From assembly GCA_017428265.1 (NCBI GenBank), contig JAFRRD010000036.1, forward strand, positions 1 to 64,000: a stretch of DNA of 64,000 nt. The letters run 5' to 3'. Numbering within the stretch: the stretch's first letter is position 1; every line of letters starts with the position of its first letter. Below the pieces are notes generated by a model. That model made no database searches. It had not been told where the DNA came from and saw only the letters and a program-made list of their open reading frames with translations. Shown here piece after piece: positions 1-8,014 of the stretch. A program made the position numbers and the translations under genes. Source of the DNA: Lachnospiraceae bacterium. GTDB lineage: Bacteria; Bacillota; Clostridia; Lachnospirales; Lachnospiraceae.

Positions 1-113
1 ACAATCGTATGTCAGCCAGAGGCCAGCTCGAGTATTTCATTCCCAACTGGGGAGATGCCGTCGTCTGGAGTGATCTGCATCGATCTTCTAAGTATCCTGA
101 TTTGTGGAGTTAG
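1..113 (+). CDS. C-terminal end of an unidentified protein (partial)
   Basis: An open frame runs in from the window edge and stops with TAG at 111-113, giving 36 residues that end in YPDLWS. It is followed after about 30 bp by a good rho-independent terminator on the same strand, which is what the end of a gene looks like. I do not recognise the family. About half of the third codon positions are G or C, clearly less than in the neighbouring genes, so this may be an acquired gene or not a gene at all; the 3' part of a structured RNA is the alternative. Confidence 0.4.
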   Translation, partial: NRMSARGQLEYFIPNWGDAVVWSDLHRSSKYPDLWS

Positions 114-143
114 CCACCAACGCTTTTTGTCCTATAACCCTGA

Positions 144-179
144 AAAGCGGCGCTCCGGAAAGAGCGCCGTTTTCTTTTG
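144..179 (+). terminator. Rho-independent terminator
   Basis: Stem CGGCGCTC (148-155) pairs with GAGCGCCG (162-169) around a CGGAAA loop and is followed by TTTTCTTTT. It closes the unit that enters from the left edge. Four A residues before the stem give a weak T-run on the minus strand, so it may also stop the RyR/ion-channel operon that ends at 199. Confidence 0.8.
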
Positions 180-198
180 CCTGTATCTCACGGTTCGT

Positions 199-1752
199 TC
201 AGTTTTGCTGTCCGGCTGCCTCGGAGAGAAGTTCCCAGGCATAATCATCCTTTGCCTGATCCGCTGCGGACAGTTCGTCAAAGGGCCGGAGGAGAGGATG
301 CACACGGGCGGCGTTGTCCCGTACGGGACCGTACGTCCAGTTGTTCATCAGGTGGAAGCGGTTCCAGCGTTCATGTTCGATCCGCCGGAAAAGATCTTTC
401 TTTGAGGCGGAAAGCGCAGCATACCTTTCCGCAGCCTTTTTAAAATCTTTTTCTTCGGCGTCGGTGCCCAGCAGGATGCTGGCTTTGATCAGCAGATGAT
501 CGGCGGAGGCCAGGTTGGAGCGCCTCAGAAAACTGCCCAGCTCATTCCAGGACGGCTGCGGCACAGGGGAAGCGGCGCAGTAGCTTTCATGCAGACGGAT
601 CGCGAGCCGGCTGAGCTTTCTTCTCATGATCAGTTCAGGCGTATATAACTCCTCCGGACCGCCGAAACTGACGACATCGTCCGTCTGTACGGAGAAGCGG
701 GCATAGACGGTGCCCCGCAGAGGGCAGCAGCGCAGCAGGACGGAGACTTCGGCAGCATTTTCCTCTTCTTTGTCTTCGCAGAAAATGATGCGGTCGGCTT
801 CCCGGAACGGCTCCCAGTTCTGATTCCAGGCCCCTCCGATATAGGTCAGGGAATCCCGCTTCGGTTCTTTGCTGCCCGGATCCAGTATCTGAGAGAGCAT
901 CGGGTGTTCGCGGAAAAACTCATCCCAGTTCCCGCAGACGGCATAGCGCAGCGCCTGATCGGGAGAGATCACGTTCAGCAGCAGCGCCTGCTCCAGCAAA
1001 GCGGCGGCATAGCGGCCGCTGCCGACGATCACGATTTTTTCCGTCGTATTGATAACGGGATAATTGTGCCAGTACAGACGCGCAGTCGCTTCGGCCGGAG
1101 AGAAATATGTGACATTTTCCGGAATGGTCTTCGGTTCAAACTCGTTCAGGAGATAAATACGGCAGCCAAGCGGAGAGAGTTCTTCGGACTGCCGTTCGTT
1201 GGCAAAACCGTCCTCACTGAGGAGGAAAACGTGGACCTTATCCGGGTCCGGGTGCAGGCGGACGATCTCTTTTGCATCCATATCGGTAAATACCGCATTG
1301 AGAGAAGTGTCCGCCGCGTTTTTCGCCGCACGGGACAGAATGATCAGACAGCCGGGTTCCGCTTCTTTCAGCCGTGTTGCCAGCAAAAGCGCGCTGCTGT
1401 TCGTCTCGGGAAAGAAGTACCAGATTTTCCGTTTGGAAAAGGCCAGGCGGATCTGCGGCAGGAGCTTTCCCCGGATCAGCTGTATGGCAAGGCCGAGGAC
1501 GGCAGCCAGGATCCCAAGACTCATCAGCTGGAAACAAAGGCCGATCAGCCGCCCGGCTGCCGTGACGGGATAAGTGTCGCCGTAGCCGACGGTCGTCAGC
1601 GTGGTCAGGGAATACCAAAGCGCCAGCGGAAAGGAGACAATGGAAGCGTTCTCGGCGCCTTTTTCCGCGAGGACCAGCAGTTCCAGCAGCAGAAGATAGA
1701 AAAGAAGTCCGCCGAAGATCGGAAGGATCCGGCTCTTTTTTCTTGTATTCAC
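199..1752 (-). CDS. Two-helix potassium channel with Rossmann-like region and C-terminal RyR domain
   Basis: A 517-residue membrane protein. Two helices (about 9-30 and 68-92) flank a textbook K+ selectivity filter, TTVGYGD at 53-59, so the pore type is clear. The cytosolic part holds two nucleotide-binding-like stretches reminiscent of RCK/TrkA-N domains (for example IVIVGSGRYAAALLEQ near 240). The last 60 residues (HERWNRF..W.YGPVRD...HPLLRPFDEL from 460) match the RyR domain, the repeat named after ryanodine receptors that also occurs in bacterial proteins. It is the second gene of an operon, 8 bp after the 620-residue partner, which also ends in an RyR-like domain. Inference: a ligand- or nucleotide-gated K+ channel complex. 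The physiological signal is unknown. Confidence 0.8.
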   Translation of the reverse strand: MNTRKKSRILPIFGGLLFYLLLLELLVLAEKGAENASIVSFPLALWYSLTTLTTVGYGDTYPVTAAGRLIGLCFQLMSLGILAAVLGLAIQLIRGKLLPQIRLAFSKRKIWYFFPETNSSALLLATRLKEAEPGCLIILSRAAKNAADTSLNAVFTDMDAKEIVRLHPDPDKVHVFLLSEDGFANERQSEELSPLGCRIYLLNEFEPKTIPENVTYFSPAEATARLYWHNYPVINTTEKIVIVGSGRYAAALLEQALLLNVISPDQALRYAVCGNWDEFFREHPMLSQILDPGSKEPKRDSLTYIGGAWNQNWEPFREADRIIFCEDKEEENAAEVSVLLRCCPLRGTVYARFSVQTDDVVSFGGPEELYTPELIMRRKLSRLAIRLHESYCAASPVPQPSWNELGSFLRRSNLASADHLLIKASILLGTDAEEKDFKKAAERYAALSASKKDLFRRIEHERWNRFHLMNNWTYGPVRDNAARVHPLLRPFDELSAADQAKDDYAWELLSEAAGQQN

Positions 1753-1760
1753 AGGCTTCG

Positions 1761-3623
1761 TCAGCCTCCTTTCTTCAGCAGTTCCGGGAGCAGCAGAACA
1801 TTGTCCAGGTCCATCTGCCGGTAATCGACTTCGCGTCCGGTCAGTTCTTTTTCTTTCCGCTCCAGCTCGGGCAGGTCATCCCACGGGATCAGGCAGGCAT
1901 GAAGCCTGGCCTCGGTATCTTTCCCGACGCGGATGCGGCTGCTGCCTTTTTCTTTCTTTTCGGCGAGCATGGCCTGCGCACGGGCTTTGAATACTTCCTC
2001 CGGCATGGAGCTGTAGCCCATGGCAAAATGGAAGGCACACCAACGCATATGTTCCGTCTCGCCGAGATGATCCAGAAGTTCCCTGTCATCCGGCCAGCCG
2101 TTCTGAACCAGTTCGTCTTCCGTCAGTTCGGCGGAGCACAGAAAGGCATTGCTGAAGTCGGCGCTGGCCCGGCAGCTCTGCCGGCTGAAATAATCGCAGG
2201 CGGCCCAGTCGGTTTCGGCATCATGACCTTCCGCGAGATGGTAGCGGTGATTGATCTGCATGGCCATCCGGTCCAGCTGCTCTCCGCATAGGATTTCCGG
2301 TGAATAGATGCTGAGCTTCTTCGGTATGCCGTCCCCGCCGGGATACGTGGTCAGGGAGGAACGGGTGCATTCGATGACGGAGGCGCGGCTGCCGTGATCA
2401 GCCAGGAAACGGCGGAACTCCTTGCCGATCTCGGCATTCTCTGCTTCGTTTCCGGTGCAGACGGCGATGTAATTGATCTCCTGAACATGCTGCTGCAGGT
2501 AAGTGTAAGCGCTGAGGCTCCTCGCATTCGCTTCGAGGAACTCAATGCCGTAATGGGACATCAGAGAGGGATAACGGCTGACGAAATTACCGGATCTGCT
2601 GGAGTGATCCCGGGAGATGACCATGGCATGAAAGCGGCTGCCGGCGAACTGGCCGTTCATAATGAGCTGCCGCAGGACCGCCTGCCCCGTTCCGCCGAAG
2701 CCTACGATCACAGCTTCAAAGTTCTCCGCAGCCCGGCCGTGCGCCTCGAAACGCATCGTTTTGCAGGGCGGGCATTCCCGGATCAGAAGCCGGGCCATCA
2801 GTTCTTCCTTTTCCATAGCCAGAACAGAGCCGAAGCCATAGCCGCCTTCTTTGGCCTGCAGCGCTTCTCCGGCGCGTTCATCATTCGTCAGCAGAGAGAT
2901 CCTGCACTGTCCGGGAAGGATCTGTTTTTCTTCCAGGATTTTCTTTAGGCCTTCGGCATAGCGCAGATTTGCGGTCAGGTCGTCACTCAGGCAGTATACG
3001 GCAAGCTGCTTTCGGCCGGGCTTCATCCGGATCCGCCTGAGAAATGCGGCGGAAGGCTCTGCGGCAGCCGCATCATTCATCAGGATACCGCCCATTTTCA
3101 GGATACGGCTGTCCGCGCCGCTGCCGCTGCCGCCGTCGACGAATACGAGGACTCCCTTGTCCTTTTGCTGCAGCTTTTCGGCAAAACAGAGAGATCCTTC
3201 GTGTACCCCGAAGATCAGGTCGATCTTTTTATGATGCAGCAGAAACAGGTTCAGCGAGCGGATAAGGCGCGCTCCGACGTTGGCGACGACAGTGCTTGCG
3301 GTGGCATACAGCGCCAGAAGATGAGTCAGATAGATCCAGATCTGAATGTCGTTCCGGGCCAGAAACGGCACCTTGCTGATGGTTCCGATGTCGTGGCGGC
3401 CGAGGAACATGCAGAAGACCCAGAAGACCGTTTTCGCAACGGTCAGCAGCGTCCCTTCGTTCAGACAGTAATAGCCGTAACCGTAAAAGCAAAGGCCCGA
3501 AATTCCGACAAAAAGGAATATCGCCCCCAGCAGTTTATTCAGCAGTTTCGGCTGAAAACCGAGGGAGATCAGCAGCCCGGCAAACACCAGGCCGGAAATG
3601 ATCCAGATAAGCGTCAGGTCCAT
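1761..3623 (-). CDS. Membrane protein with TrkA-N-like Rossmann domains and C-terminal RyR-like domain
   Basis: A 620-residue protein, first gene of the pair with the K+ channel. The N-terminal 120 residues contain about four hydrophobic helices but no selectivity filter. Two cytosolic Rossmann-like blocks follow; the second carries AVIVGFGGTGQAVL near residue 303, a TrkA-N type dinucleotide-binding loop. The C-terminus (from 521, GETEHMRWCAFHFAMGY, then LIPWDDLPELERK and DYRQMDLDNVLLLPELL) follows the RyR pattern, with an insertion in the middle. The start is supported by AAAGGAG about 7 nt upstream. It may sense a ligand and gate or scaffold the neighbouring channel; this is inference from architecture and linkage. 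No other defence or signalling gene lies next to it. Confidence 0.7.
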   Translation of the reverse strand: MDLTLIWIISGLVFAGLLISLGFQPKLLNKLLGAIFLFVGISGLCFYGYGYYCLNEGTLLTVAKTVFWVFCMFLGRHDIGTISKVPFLARNDIQIWIYLTHLLALYATASTVVANVGARLIRSLNLFLLHHKKIDLIFGVHEGSLCFAEKLQQKDKGVLVFVDGGSGSGADSRILKMGGILMNDAAAAEPSAAFLRRIRMKPGRKQLAVYCLSDDLTANLRYAEGLKKILEEKQILPGQCRISLLTNDERAGEALQAKEGGYGFGSVLAMEKEELMARLLIRECPPCKTMRFEAHGRAAENFEAVIVGFGGTGQAVLRQLIMNGQFAGSRFHAMVISRDHSSRSGNFVSRYPSLMSHYGIEFLEANARSLSAYTYLQQHVQEINYIAVCTGNEAENAEIGKEFRRFLADHGSRASVIECTRSSLTTYPGGDGIPKKLSIYSPEILCGEQLDRMAMQINHRYHLAEGHDAETDWAACDYFSRQSCRASADFSNAFLCSAELTEDELVQNGWPDDRELLDHLGETEHMRWCAFHFAMGYSSMPEEVFKARAQAMLAEKKEKGSSRIRVGKDTEARLHACLIPWDDLPELERKEKELTGREVDYRQMDLDNVLLLPELLKKGG

Positions 3624-3653
3624 ATATGCTCCTTTATCCGGGGAAAGATGACA

Positions 3654-3668
3654 ACTGTTTTTTACAGT
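3654..3668. promoter_or_regulatory. 15-bp palindrome over the RyR/channel promoter
   Basis: ACTGTTTTTTACAGT has 5-bp inverted arms (ACTGT/ACAGT) and overlaps the -10 box of the minus-strand promoter and its probable transcription start. That position is typical of a repressor operator, but no regulator gene is adjacent, so this is a weak call. Confidence 0.35.
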
Positions 3669-3694
3669 ATATCACCGCACGGCCGCTTTCACAA
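3666..3694 (-). promoter_or_regulatory. SigmaA-type promoter of the RyR/ion-channel operon
   Basis: On the minus strand, TTGTGA (3689-3694), a 17-bp spacer and TATACT (3666-3671) lie about 45 bp before the start codon of the 620-residue gene. Confidence 0.6.
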
Positions 3695-3746
3695 GAACGG
3701 GAAAATCGTATGGAGTAATTATATATCATATTTTCAAAAATAACCC

Positions 3747-3775
3747 GTGCATTTTCGAGGGATGTGGAGTATAAT
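3747..3775 (+). promoter_or_regulatory. SigmaA-type promoter of the fatty-acid redox operon
   Basis: GTGCAT (3747-3752), a 17-bp spacer and a perfect TATAAT (3770-3775) lie 43 bp before the start codon of the PAI-like gene. The -10 box is consensus; the -35 box resembles the TTGCAT seen at several other promoters in this window. Confidence 0.7.
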
Positions 3776-3818
3776 ATCCGCGGAAATGGTTTCGCAAACC
3801 ATAATTTGGAGGTATTTC

Positions 3819-5204
3819 ATGGATAAAAACGTACGTATCTGTATCGTAGGCGGCGGGCCTGCGGGTCTTTCCGCGGGCATGTATCTGGAGCAGAAGGGCT
3901 ACACCAACTACACCATTCTGGAACGTCTGGACCGTGTCGGCGGCAAGTGCTGGTCACCTCACTACAACGGCCGGCGCTATGAGATGGGCGCCATCATGGG
4001 CGTGCCCAGCTACTATGCCGTGCATGACGTGGAGGAATTCTGCGGCATCACTCACGACGGCCCGAAGCTGAACCGCAACTACAAGAACAGCAAGGGCGAT
4101 GTGATCGAACCCTTCGAACCGAAGAAGAACATCCTGAAGATCCCGCGCCTGCTGAAGATGAAAAAGCAGATCAAGAAGCTCGGCGAGATCCTCGAGACCA
4201 AGTATAAAGGCTACGACCTGAACGGCCACCGCGGCGTTGCCGAAGGCCGCTACGAAGGCTATGCCTGCACGCCCGGCCGCGAAAAAGTGGAAGGCGAAAA
4301 CCCGAACCTGAAAGACCTGTGCCTGCCCTTCAGTGAATTCTGCAAACTGAACGGCGTCGAGCTGACCCAGGATGTCTGGATCGGACCGTACACCTCCTTC
4401 GGATACGGCTATTTCGATGAGATCCCGGCTGCGTACGTGCTGAAATATCTGGATTTCCAGACCTGCATGAACTTCGTCAAGATCAATCTGTGGACCTGGA
4501 AAGACGGCACTCAGTTCATCTGGGAGACCCTGAACAGCAAGCTGAAAAACCCGGCCCGCCTGAATTCGAAGATCGACAAGGTCGAGCGCCGCGACGGCAA
4601 GGTCTATGTGACCGTGAACGGCGAAGTGGAAGAGTATGACAAGATCATCGTGACCGCGCCGCTCTTCATCCCCGGTACCCGCATGGACGGCCAAGTCGGC
4701 ATGGTCGACTACTTCGACACCCGCGACGACGAGAGAGAACTCTTCTCCAAAATCGACTACGAGCGCTATGACGTGCTGGCCGTCGAGACCAAACCCGAGG
4801 ACCATCCGGAGATCTCTTACTACGTCTTCGACAACATGACCAAGGAACGCCTCGGCCATCTGATGGTCTATTACCGCCGCTGGAGAGACACCAAGGACCA
4901 GGTCATCACCACCTACGCCCTCCGCAAGCACAAAGATACCAAGGAAGTGCCTTACGAAGAATGCCGCCAGATGGTGCTGGACGACCTGAAGACCATGCAC
5001 AACCCCGCTTCGAACGTCATTAACGAGTGGAGCGTCTACTACTTCCCGCACGTCTTCTCCGAAGACTACACCGCGGGCTGGTATGACAAGGTGGAAGGCA
5101 TGCAGGGCAAGTACGATACCTACTATGCCGGCGAGATCATGGCCTTCGGCGACATGGACGAGACCGCGGAATACTCCCGCGAGCTGGTCGACCGCTTCTT
5201 CTAA
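3819..5204 (+). CDS. FAD-dependent polyunsaturated fatty acid isomerase (PAI) homologue
   Basis: A 461-residue soluble flavoprotein. The N-terminus has the FAD-binding motif IVGGGPAGLSAGMYLEQ, then ERLDRVGGKCWSPHYNGRR and YEMGAIMGVPSYY. These blocks, plus PAAYVLKYLDF, LWTWKDGTQ, ERLGHLMVYYRRW, ECRQMVLDDL, YYFPHVFSEDY and AGWYDKVEGMQG, agree with my memory of the PAI enzyme of Cutibacterium acnes, which converts linoleic acid to trans-10,cis-12 conjugated linoleic acid. Relative to that protein there is an extra stretch near residues 140-175. The ATG at 3819 has GGAGG 5 nt upstream; a longer in-frame extension to 3747 lacks an RBS and overlaps the promoter. Codon choice is strongly C/G-ending (AAC, AAG, ATC, GGC), suggesting high expression. 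Substrate is inferred from homology, not shown. Confidence 0.8.
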   Translation: MDKNVRICIVGGGPAGLSAGMYLEQKGYTNYTILERLDRVGGKCWSPHYNGRRYEMGAIMGVPSYYAVHDVEEFCGITHDGPKLNRNYKNSKGDVIEPFEPKKNILKIPRLLKMKKQIKKLGEILETKYKGYDLNGHRGVAEGRYEGYACTPGREKVEGENPNLKDLCLPFSEFCKLNGVELTQDVWIGPYTSFGYGYFDEIPAAYVLKYLDFQTCMNFVKINLWTWKDGTQFIWETLNSKLKNPARLNSKIDKVERRDGKVYVTVNGEVEEYDKIIVTAPLFIPGTRMDGQVGMVDYFDTRDDERELFSKIDYERYDVLAVETKPEDHPEISYYVFDNMTKERLGHLMVYYRRWRDTKDQVITTYALRKHKDTKEVPYEECRQMVLDDLKTMHNPASNVINEWSVYYFPHVFSEDYTAGWYDKVEGMQGKYDTYYAGEIMAFGDMDETAEYSRELVDRFF

Positions 5205-5219
5205 GCGGAGGAAAATGCA

Positions 5220-5257
5220 CAGGCCGCTTACAGTACTGCAGGCGGCCTGTTTCTTTT
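5220..5257 (+). terminator. Hairpin terminator/attenuator between first and second redox genes
   Basis: CAGGCCGC (5220-5227) pairs with GCGGCCTG (5242-5249) and is followed by TTTCTTTT. The RBS of the next gene begins immediately after the T-run and no separate promoter is visible, so partial read-through is probable. This would express the isomerase above the two following genes. Confidence 0.75.
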
Positions 5258-5270
5258 GAAAGGAACCGAT

Positions 5271-6818
5271 ATGAGTTTTTACAAAGATCATTATGAGGTG
5301 GTCATCATCGGCGGCGCGCTGGCCGGCCTGTCGGCGGCCCTGCAGCTGCAGGCCTTCGGCGTGAAGGACATCCTGATCCTGGAAAAGCACAACCTTCCCG
5401 GCGGCCTGGCGACCTCCTACGTGCGCGACGGCTTCGAGATCGAGGCGACGCTCCATGAGATGATGTCGATCGGCCCGAAGGAAGACCGTCTGAAAGTCGG
5501 CGCCTTCTTTGACGAGATGGGCGTGGACATCGACTGGCTGCGCGTGCCGGAAGCCTACCGCTTCGTGGAACCGAAGAAGAACATCGATATCACGCTGCAT
5601 GCCGGCTTCCGCACGATGGCGGACGAGATCGGCGCGCAGTATCCCGGCTGGGCAGACAAGGTCTACGAATTCATGCTCCTGTGCAACACGGTATACGATT
5701 CGATGAACTTCCTCTCCACGCATTCGATGAGCAAGGTCCAGATGCTGATGAAGCATCCGGATTTCGTCAAGACTGCCGGCTATACCGCCAAGGAAGTCAT
5801 CGATACCTGGGGCTTCCCGCAGGATATCGTGGACATCCTCTGCCCGTACTGGATCTATGTGGGCGAACCGATCGACAACCTTCCGTTCACGATCTACGCC
5901 TTCCTGATGGCCGACTATTTCCGCGGCGGCTCCTATGTGTGCCGCGGCTTCTCGCATGAGATGAGCATGAAGCTGCAGAAAAAAGCCGAGGAGAACGGCG
6001 CGCAGATCGAATTCCGTCAGGAAGTCGAAAAGATCCTCGTGAAGGATCACAAGGTGACCGGCGTCCGGACGAAGCGCGGCGACGTGATCAACTGTGACTA
6101 CGTCATCAGCGGCGCCTATCCGAACCGTGTGTATACCCAGATGATCGAGCCGAGATCGGAAGTGCCGGAAGGCGCGGTGAAATTCATCAACGGCATGCGT
6201 CTGTCCGTGACGACCTGCTCGGTCATGATGATCCTCAAGGGCTCGCCCGAAGAGATCGGGATCAAAGACTACAACATCTTCCAGGCGGATACGATGGAAT
6301 CGGCCGACCTCCGTGCCGAAGGGCAGACCGCAGGCCCGTTCAAATATCTGACCAGCATCTGCCTGAACCTGTCCAACCCGGGCTGCACGCCGGAAGGCTA
6401 TACGCAGTTCTCCATCACGACCCTGCCGCGCGTTAACGGCTTCCTGGACCTGAAGGAAGAAGACTATTACGCCTTCAAGGAAAAACTGGCCCGCGAGATG
6501 ATCGCCGAGTACGAACGCGTCTCCGGCGTCACGATCCACGACAGGATCGTCGAGATCGAAGTTTCCACGCCGGCCACGATCGCCCATTACGTGGGCGCCT
6601 GGAAGGGCAGCATCTACGGCTATACCCATTCGATCGACAACCATGCGGTGGCCAGACTCCAGATGCGCGAAGAGGACCACTTCATCGACGGCCTTGAATT
6701 TGCCTGCGCGACCGGCATGAGCGGCAACGGCATGGGACCGGCGGTCACGAACGGCAGAGCCGCGGCCAAGTACACCAAGGCAGCCATGGACGAAGCGAAG
6801 GGAGGAAGCGCGAAATGA
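5271..6818 (+). CDS. CrtI/RetSat-family FAD-dependent oxidoreductase
   Basis: A 515-residue flavoprotein starting with VVIIGGALAGLSAALQLQ and a second FAD contact, LEKHNLPGGLATSYVRDGFEIEA, the pattern of phytoene desaturase/CrtI-like enzymes and retinol saturase. The C-terminal FAD motif is seen in GLEFACATGMSGNGMGPAVTNGRAAAKY. Family members desaturate, isomerise or saturate double bonds of isoprenoids and related polyenes. Lying between a PAI-like isomerase and an NAD(P)H-dependent iron-sulfur reductase, it is a candidate for saturating a conjugated fatty acid; this is inference. The ATG at 5271 is preferred (AAAGGA 6-12 nt upstream) over an in-frame TTG at 5256 that lies inside the terminator T-run. 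It overlaps the next gene by 4 bp (ATGA), so the two are translationally coupled. Confidence 0.75.
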   Translation: MSFYKDHYEVVIIGGALAGLSAALQLQAFGVKDILILEKHNLPGGLATSYVRDGFEIEATLHEMMSIGPKEDRLKVGAFFDEMGVDIDWLRVPEAYRFVEPKKNIDITLHAGFRTMADEIGAQYPGWADKVYEFMLLCNTVYDSMNFLSTHSMSKVQMLMKHPDFVKTAGYTAKEVIDTWGFPQDIVDILCPYWIYVGEPIDNLPFTIYAFLMADYFRGGSYVCRGFSHEMSMKLQKKAEENGAQIEFRQEVEKILVKDHKVTGVRTKRGDVINCDYVISGAYPNRVYTQMIEPRSEVPEGAVKFINGMRLSVTTCSVMMILKGSPEEIGIKDYNIFQADTMESADLRAEGQTAGPFKYLTSICLNLSNPGCTPEGYTQFSITTLPRVNGFLDLKEEDYYAFKEKLAREMIAEYERVSGVTIHDRIVEIEVSTPATIAHYVGAWKGSIYGYTHSIDNHAVARLQMREEDHFIDGLEFACATGMSGNGMGPAVTNGRAAAKYTKAAMDEAKGGSAK

Positions 6819-7996
6819 AAGTCAAAGGATTTCTGAAAGACGTCGGCGGCGCTTCACGCGTCACGAAACTGCGCCGGGACACGATCCGGGCCGCTTCCAA
6901 CGTTCCCGATCCGAAGGATCCGATCCGGGCTCTTGCGGATGCCCTGCATCCCGGTCCGGAGACCTACCGTCTCGTGTCCGTGACGGATGCGAGCCCGACA
7001 GCGAAGACCTTCCGCTTTGAACCTGTGAGCGGCCATGTTCCGGTGTTCCAGGCGGGACAGTATGCCTGCTTCTATTTCACGATCGGGAAAAGCGTCGTCA
7101 CCCGCGCCTATTCGATCTCCTCGGCGCCTTATGAGGCCAGGCTGGAAAAGCCGTATTTCGAGATCACCGTGCGCAAGAACCGCCCGTATTTCGTTCCGGA
7201 CTACCTCTACAGCGAGGTGAAGATCGGCGACGAGATCAGGGTGGACCTTCCGTTTTCCCATTTCCACGTGGATGCGGTGCGTGATTCGAAGACCATCATG
7301 GGCCTTGCGGGCGGCAGCGGCATCACGCCGTTCCTGTCCATGGCCCGCGAGATCGCGCACGGTACGCTGGATGCCGATCTGACGATCCTCTACGGATCGG
7401 TGCAGCATGGCGACATCGTCTGCGGCGAAGAACTGGACCGCATTGCGGCGGCCTGCCCGCGCGTTAAGATCGTCAACATCATGTCCGACGACCCCGACTG
7501 GGACGGCGAAAAAGGTTTCGTGACCGAGGACCTGATCCGGAAATATTCGGAAGGCGACGTCACGTACTTCTTCTGCGGCCCGTGGCCGATGTTCTTCCTG
7601 GTGCAGAAGGCCCTGCAGAACATGGGCGTGCCGGAGCAGCGCTTCCGCCATGAAGCGATGATGCAGCCGGCGAACGTCAGGCAGATCCCCGGCTTCCCGG
7701 AGGACCAGATCGGACAGAAGCATCAGATCACGGTCGTGCGCGGCATTCAGAAAGACATCATTGACGCGGCTGCCGATGAACCGGTCGCCGTAGCGCTGGA
7801 ACGCGCCGGCATTCCCATCGATGCACACTGCCGCGGCGGCGAATGCGGCTACTGCCGTGCTCAGCTGCTCGGCGGGAACATTTTCGTCTCGCCGCTCGGC
7901 GACGGACGCCGCATGATGGATAAGGAGATGGGCTGGTTCCATTCCTGCTCCGCCTTCCCGATGAGCGATCTGGAGATCAAGATCCCGATCCTGTAA
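6815..7996 (+). CDS. NAD(P)H:flavin oxidoreductase fused to a [2Fe-2S] ferredoxin domain
   Basis: A 393-residue protein of the ferredoxin-NADP reductase superfamily. After about 45 extra residues comes the FAD-binding barrel with the signature RAYSISS, then the pyridine-nucleotide domain with GLAGGSGITPFLSMAR and FFCGPWPMFF. The C-terminal 90 residues form a plant-type [2Fe-2S] ferredoxin with CRGGECGYC and a last Cys in FHSCSAF. Such proteins carry electrons from NAD(P)H through FAD and the cluster to a partner. It is coupled to the CrtI/RetSat-like gene by an ATGA overlap, so that flavoprotein is its likely partner. It is the last gene of the unit, closed by a strong terminator. Confidence 0.85.
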   Translation: MKVKGFLKDVGGASRVTKLRRDTIRAASNVPDPKDPIRALADALHPGPETYRLVSVTDASPTAKTFRFEPVSGHVPVFQAGQYACFYFTIGKSVVTRAYSISSAPYEARLEKPYFEITVRKNRPYFVPDYLYSEVKIGDEIRVDLPFSHFHVDAVRDSKTIMGLAGGSGITPFLSMAREIAHGTLDADLTILYGSVQHGDIVCGEELDRIAAACPRVKIVNIMSDDPDWDGEKGFVTEDLIRKYSEGDVTYFFCGPWPMFFLVQKALQNMGVPEQRFRHEAMMQPANVRQIPGFPEDQIGQKHQITVVRGIQKDIIDAAADEPVAVALERAGIPIDAHCRGGECGYCRAQLLGGNIFVSPLGDGRRMMDKEMGWFHSCSAFPMSDLEIKIPIL

Positions 7997-8014
7997 CAGA
8001 CAGGAAAAAACGAT

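Noticed and set aside
199..3623. Assigning the RyR pair as a proven phage-defence system.
   Set aside because: No nuclease, CARF, nucleotide cyclase, integrase or other defence gene is next to it. Architecture alone does not decide between defence, osmotic and metabolic signalling.
5256..5270. TTG start five codons upstream of the CrtI/RetSat-like gene.
   Set aside because: It lies in the terminator T-run and the AAAGGA ribosome site falls after it, pointing to ATG 5271.
3954..6680. A 908-codon open frame on the minus strand opposite the flavoprotein genes.
   Set aside because: It is antisense to two convincing genes with strong codon bias, which leaves few stops on the complementary strand. 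It has no RBS, and its sequence is rich in His/Asp/Arg/Val as expected from reverse-complemented GC-rich codons.
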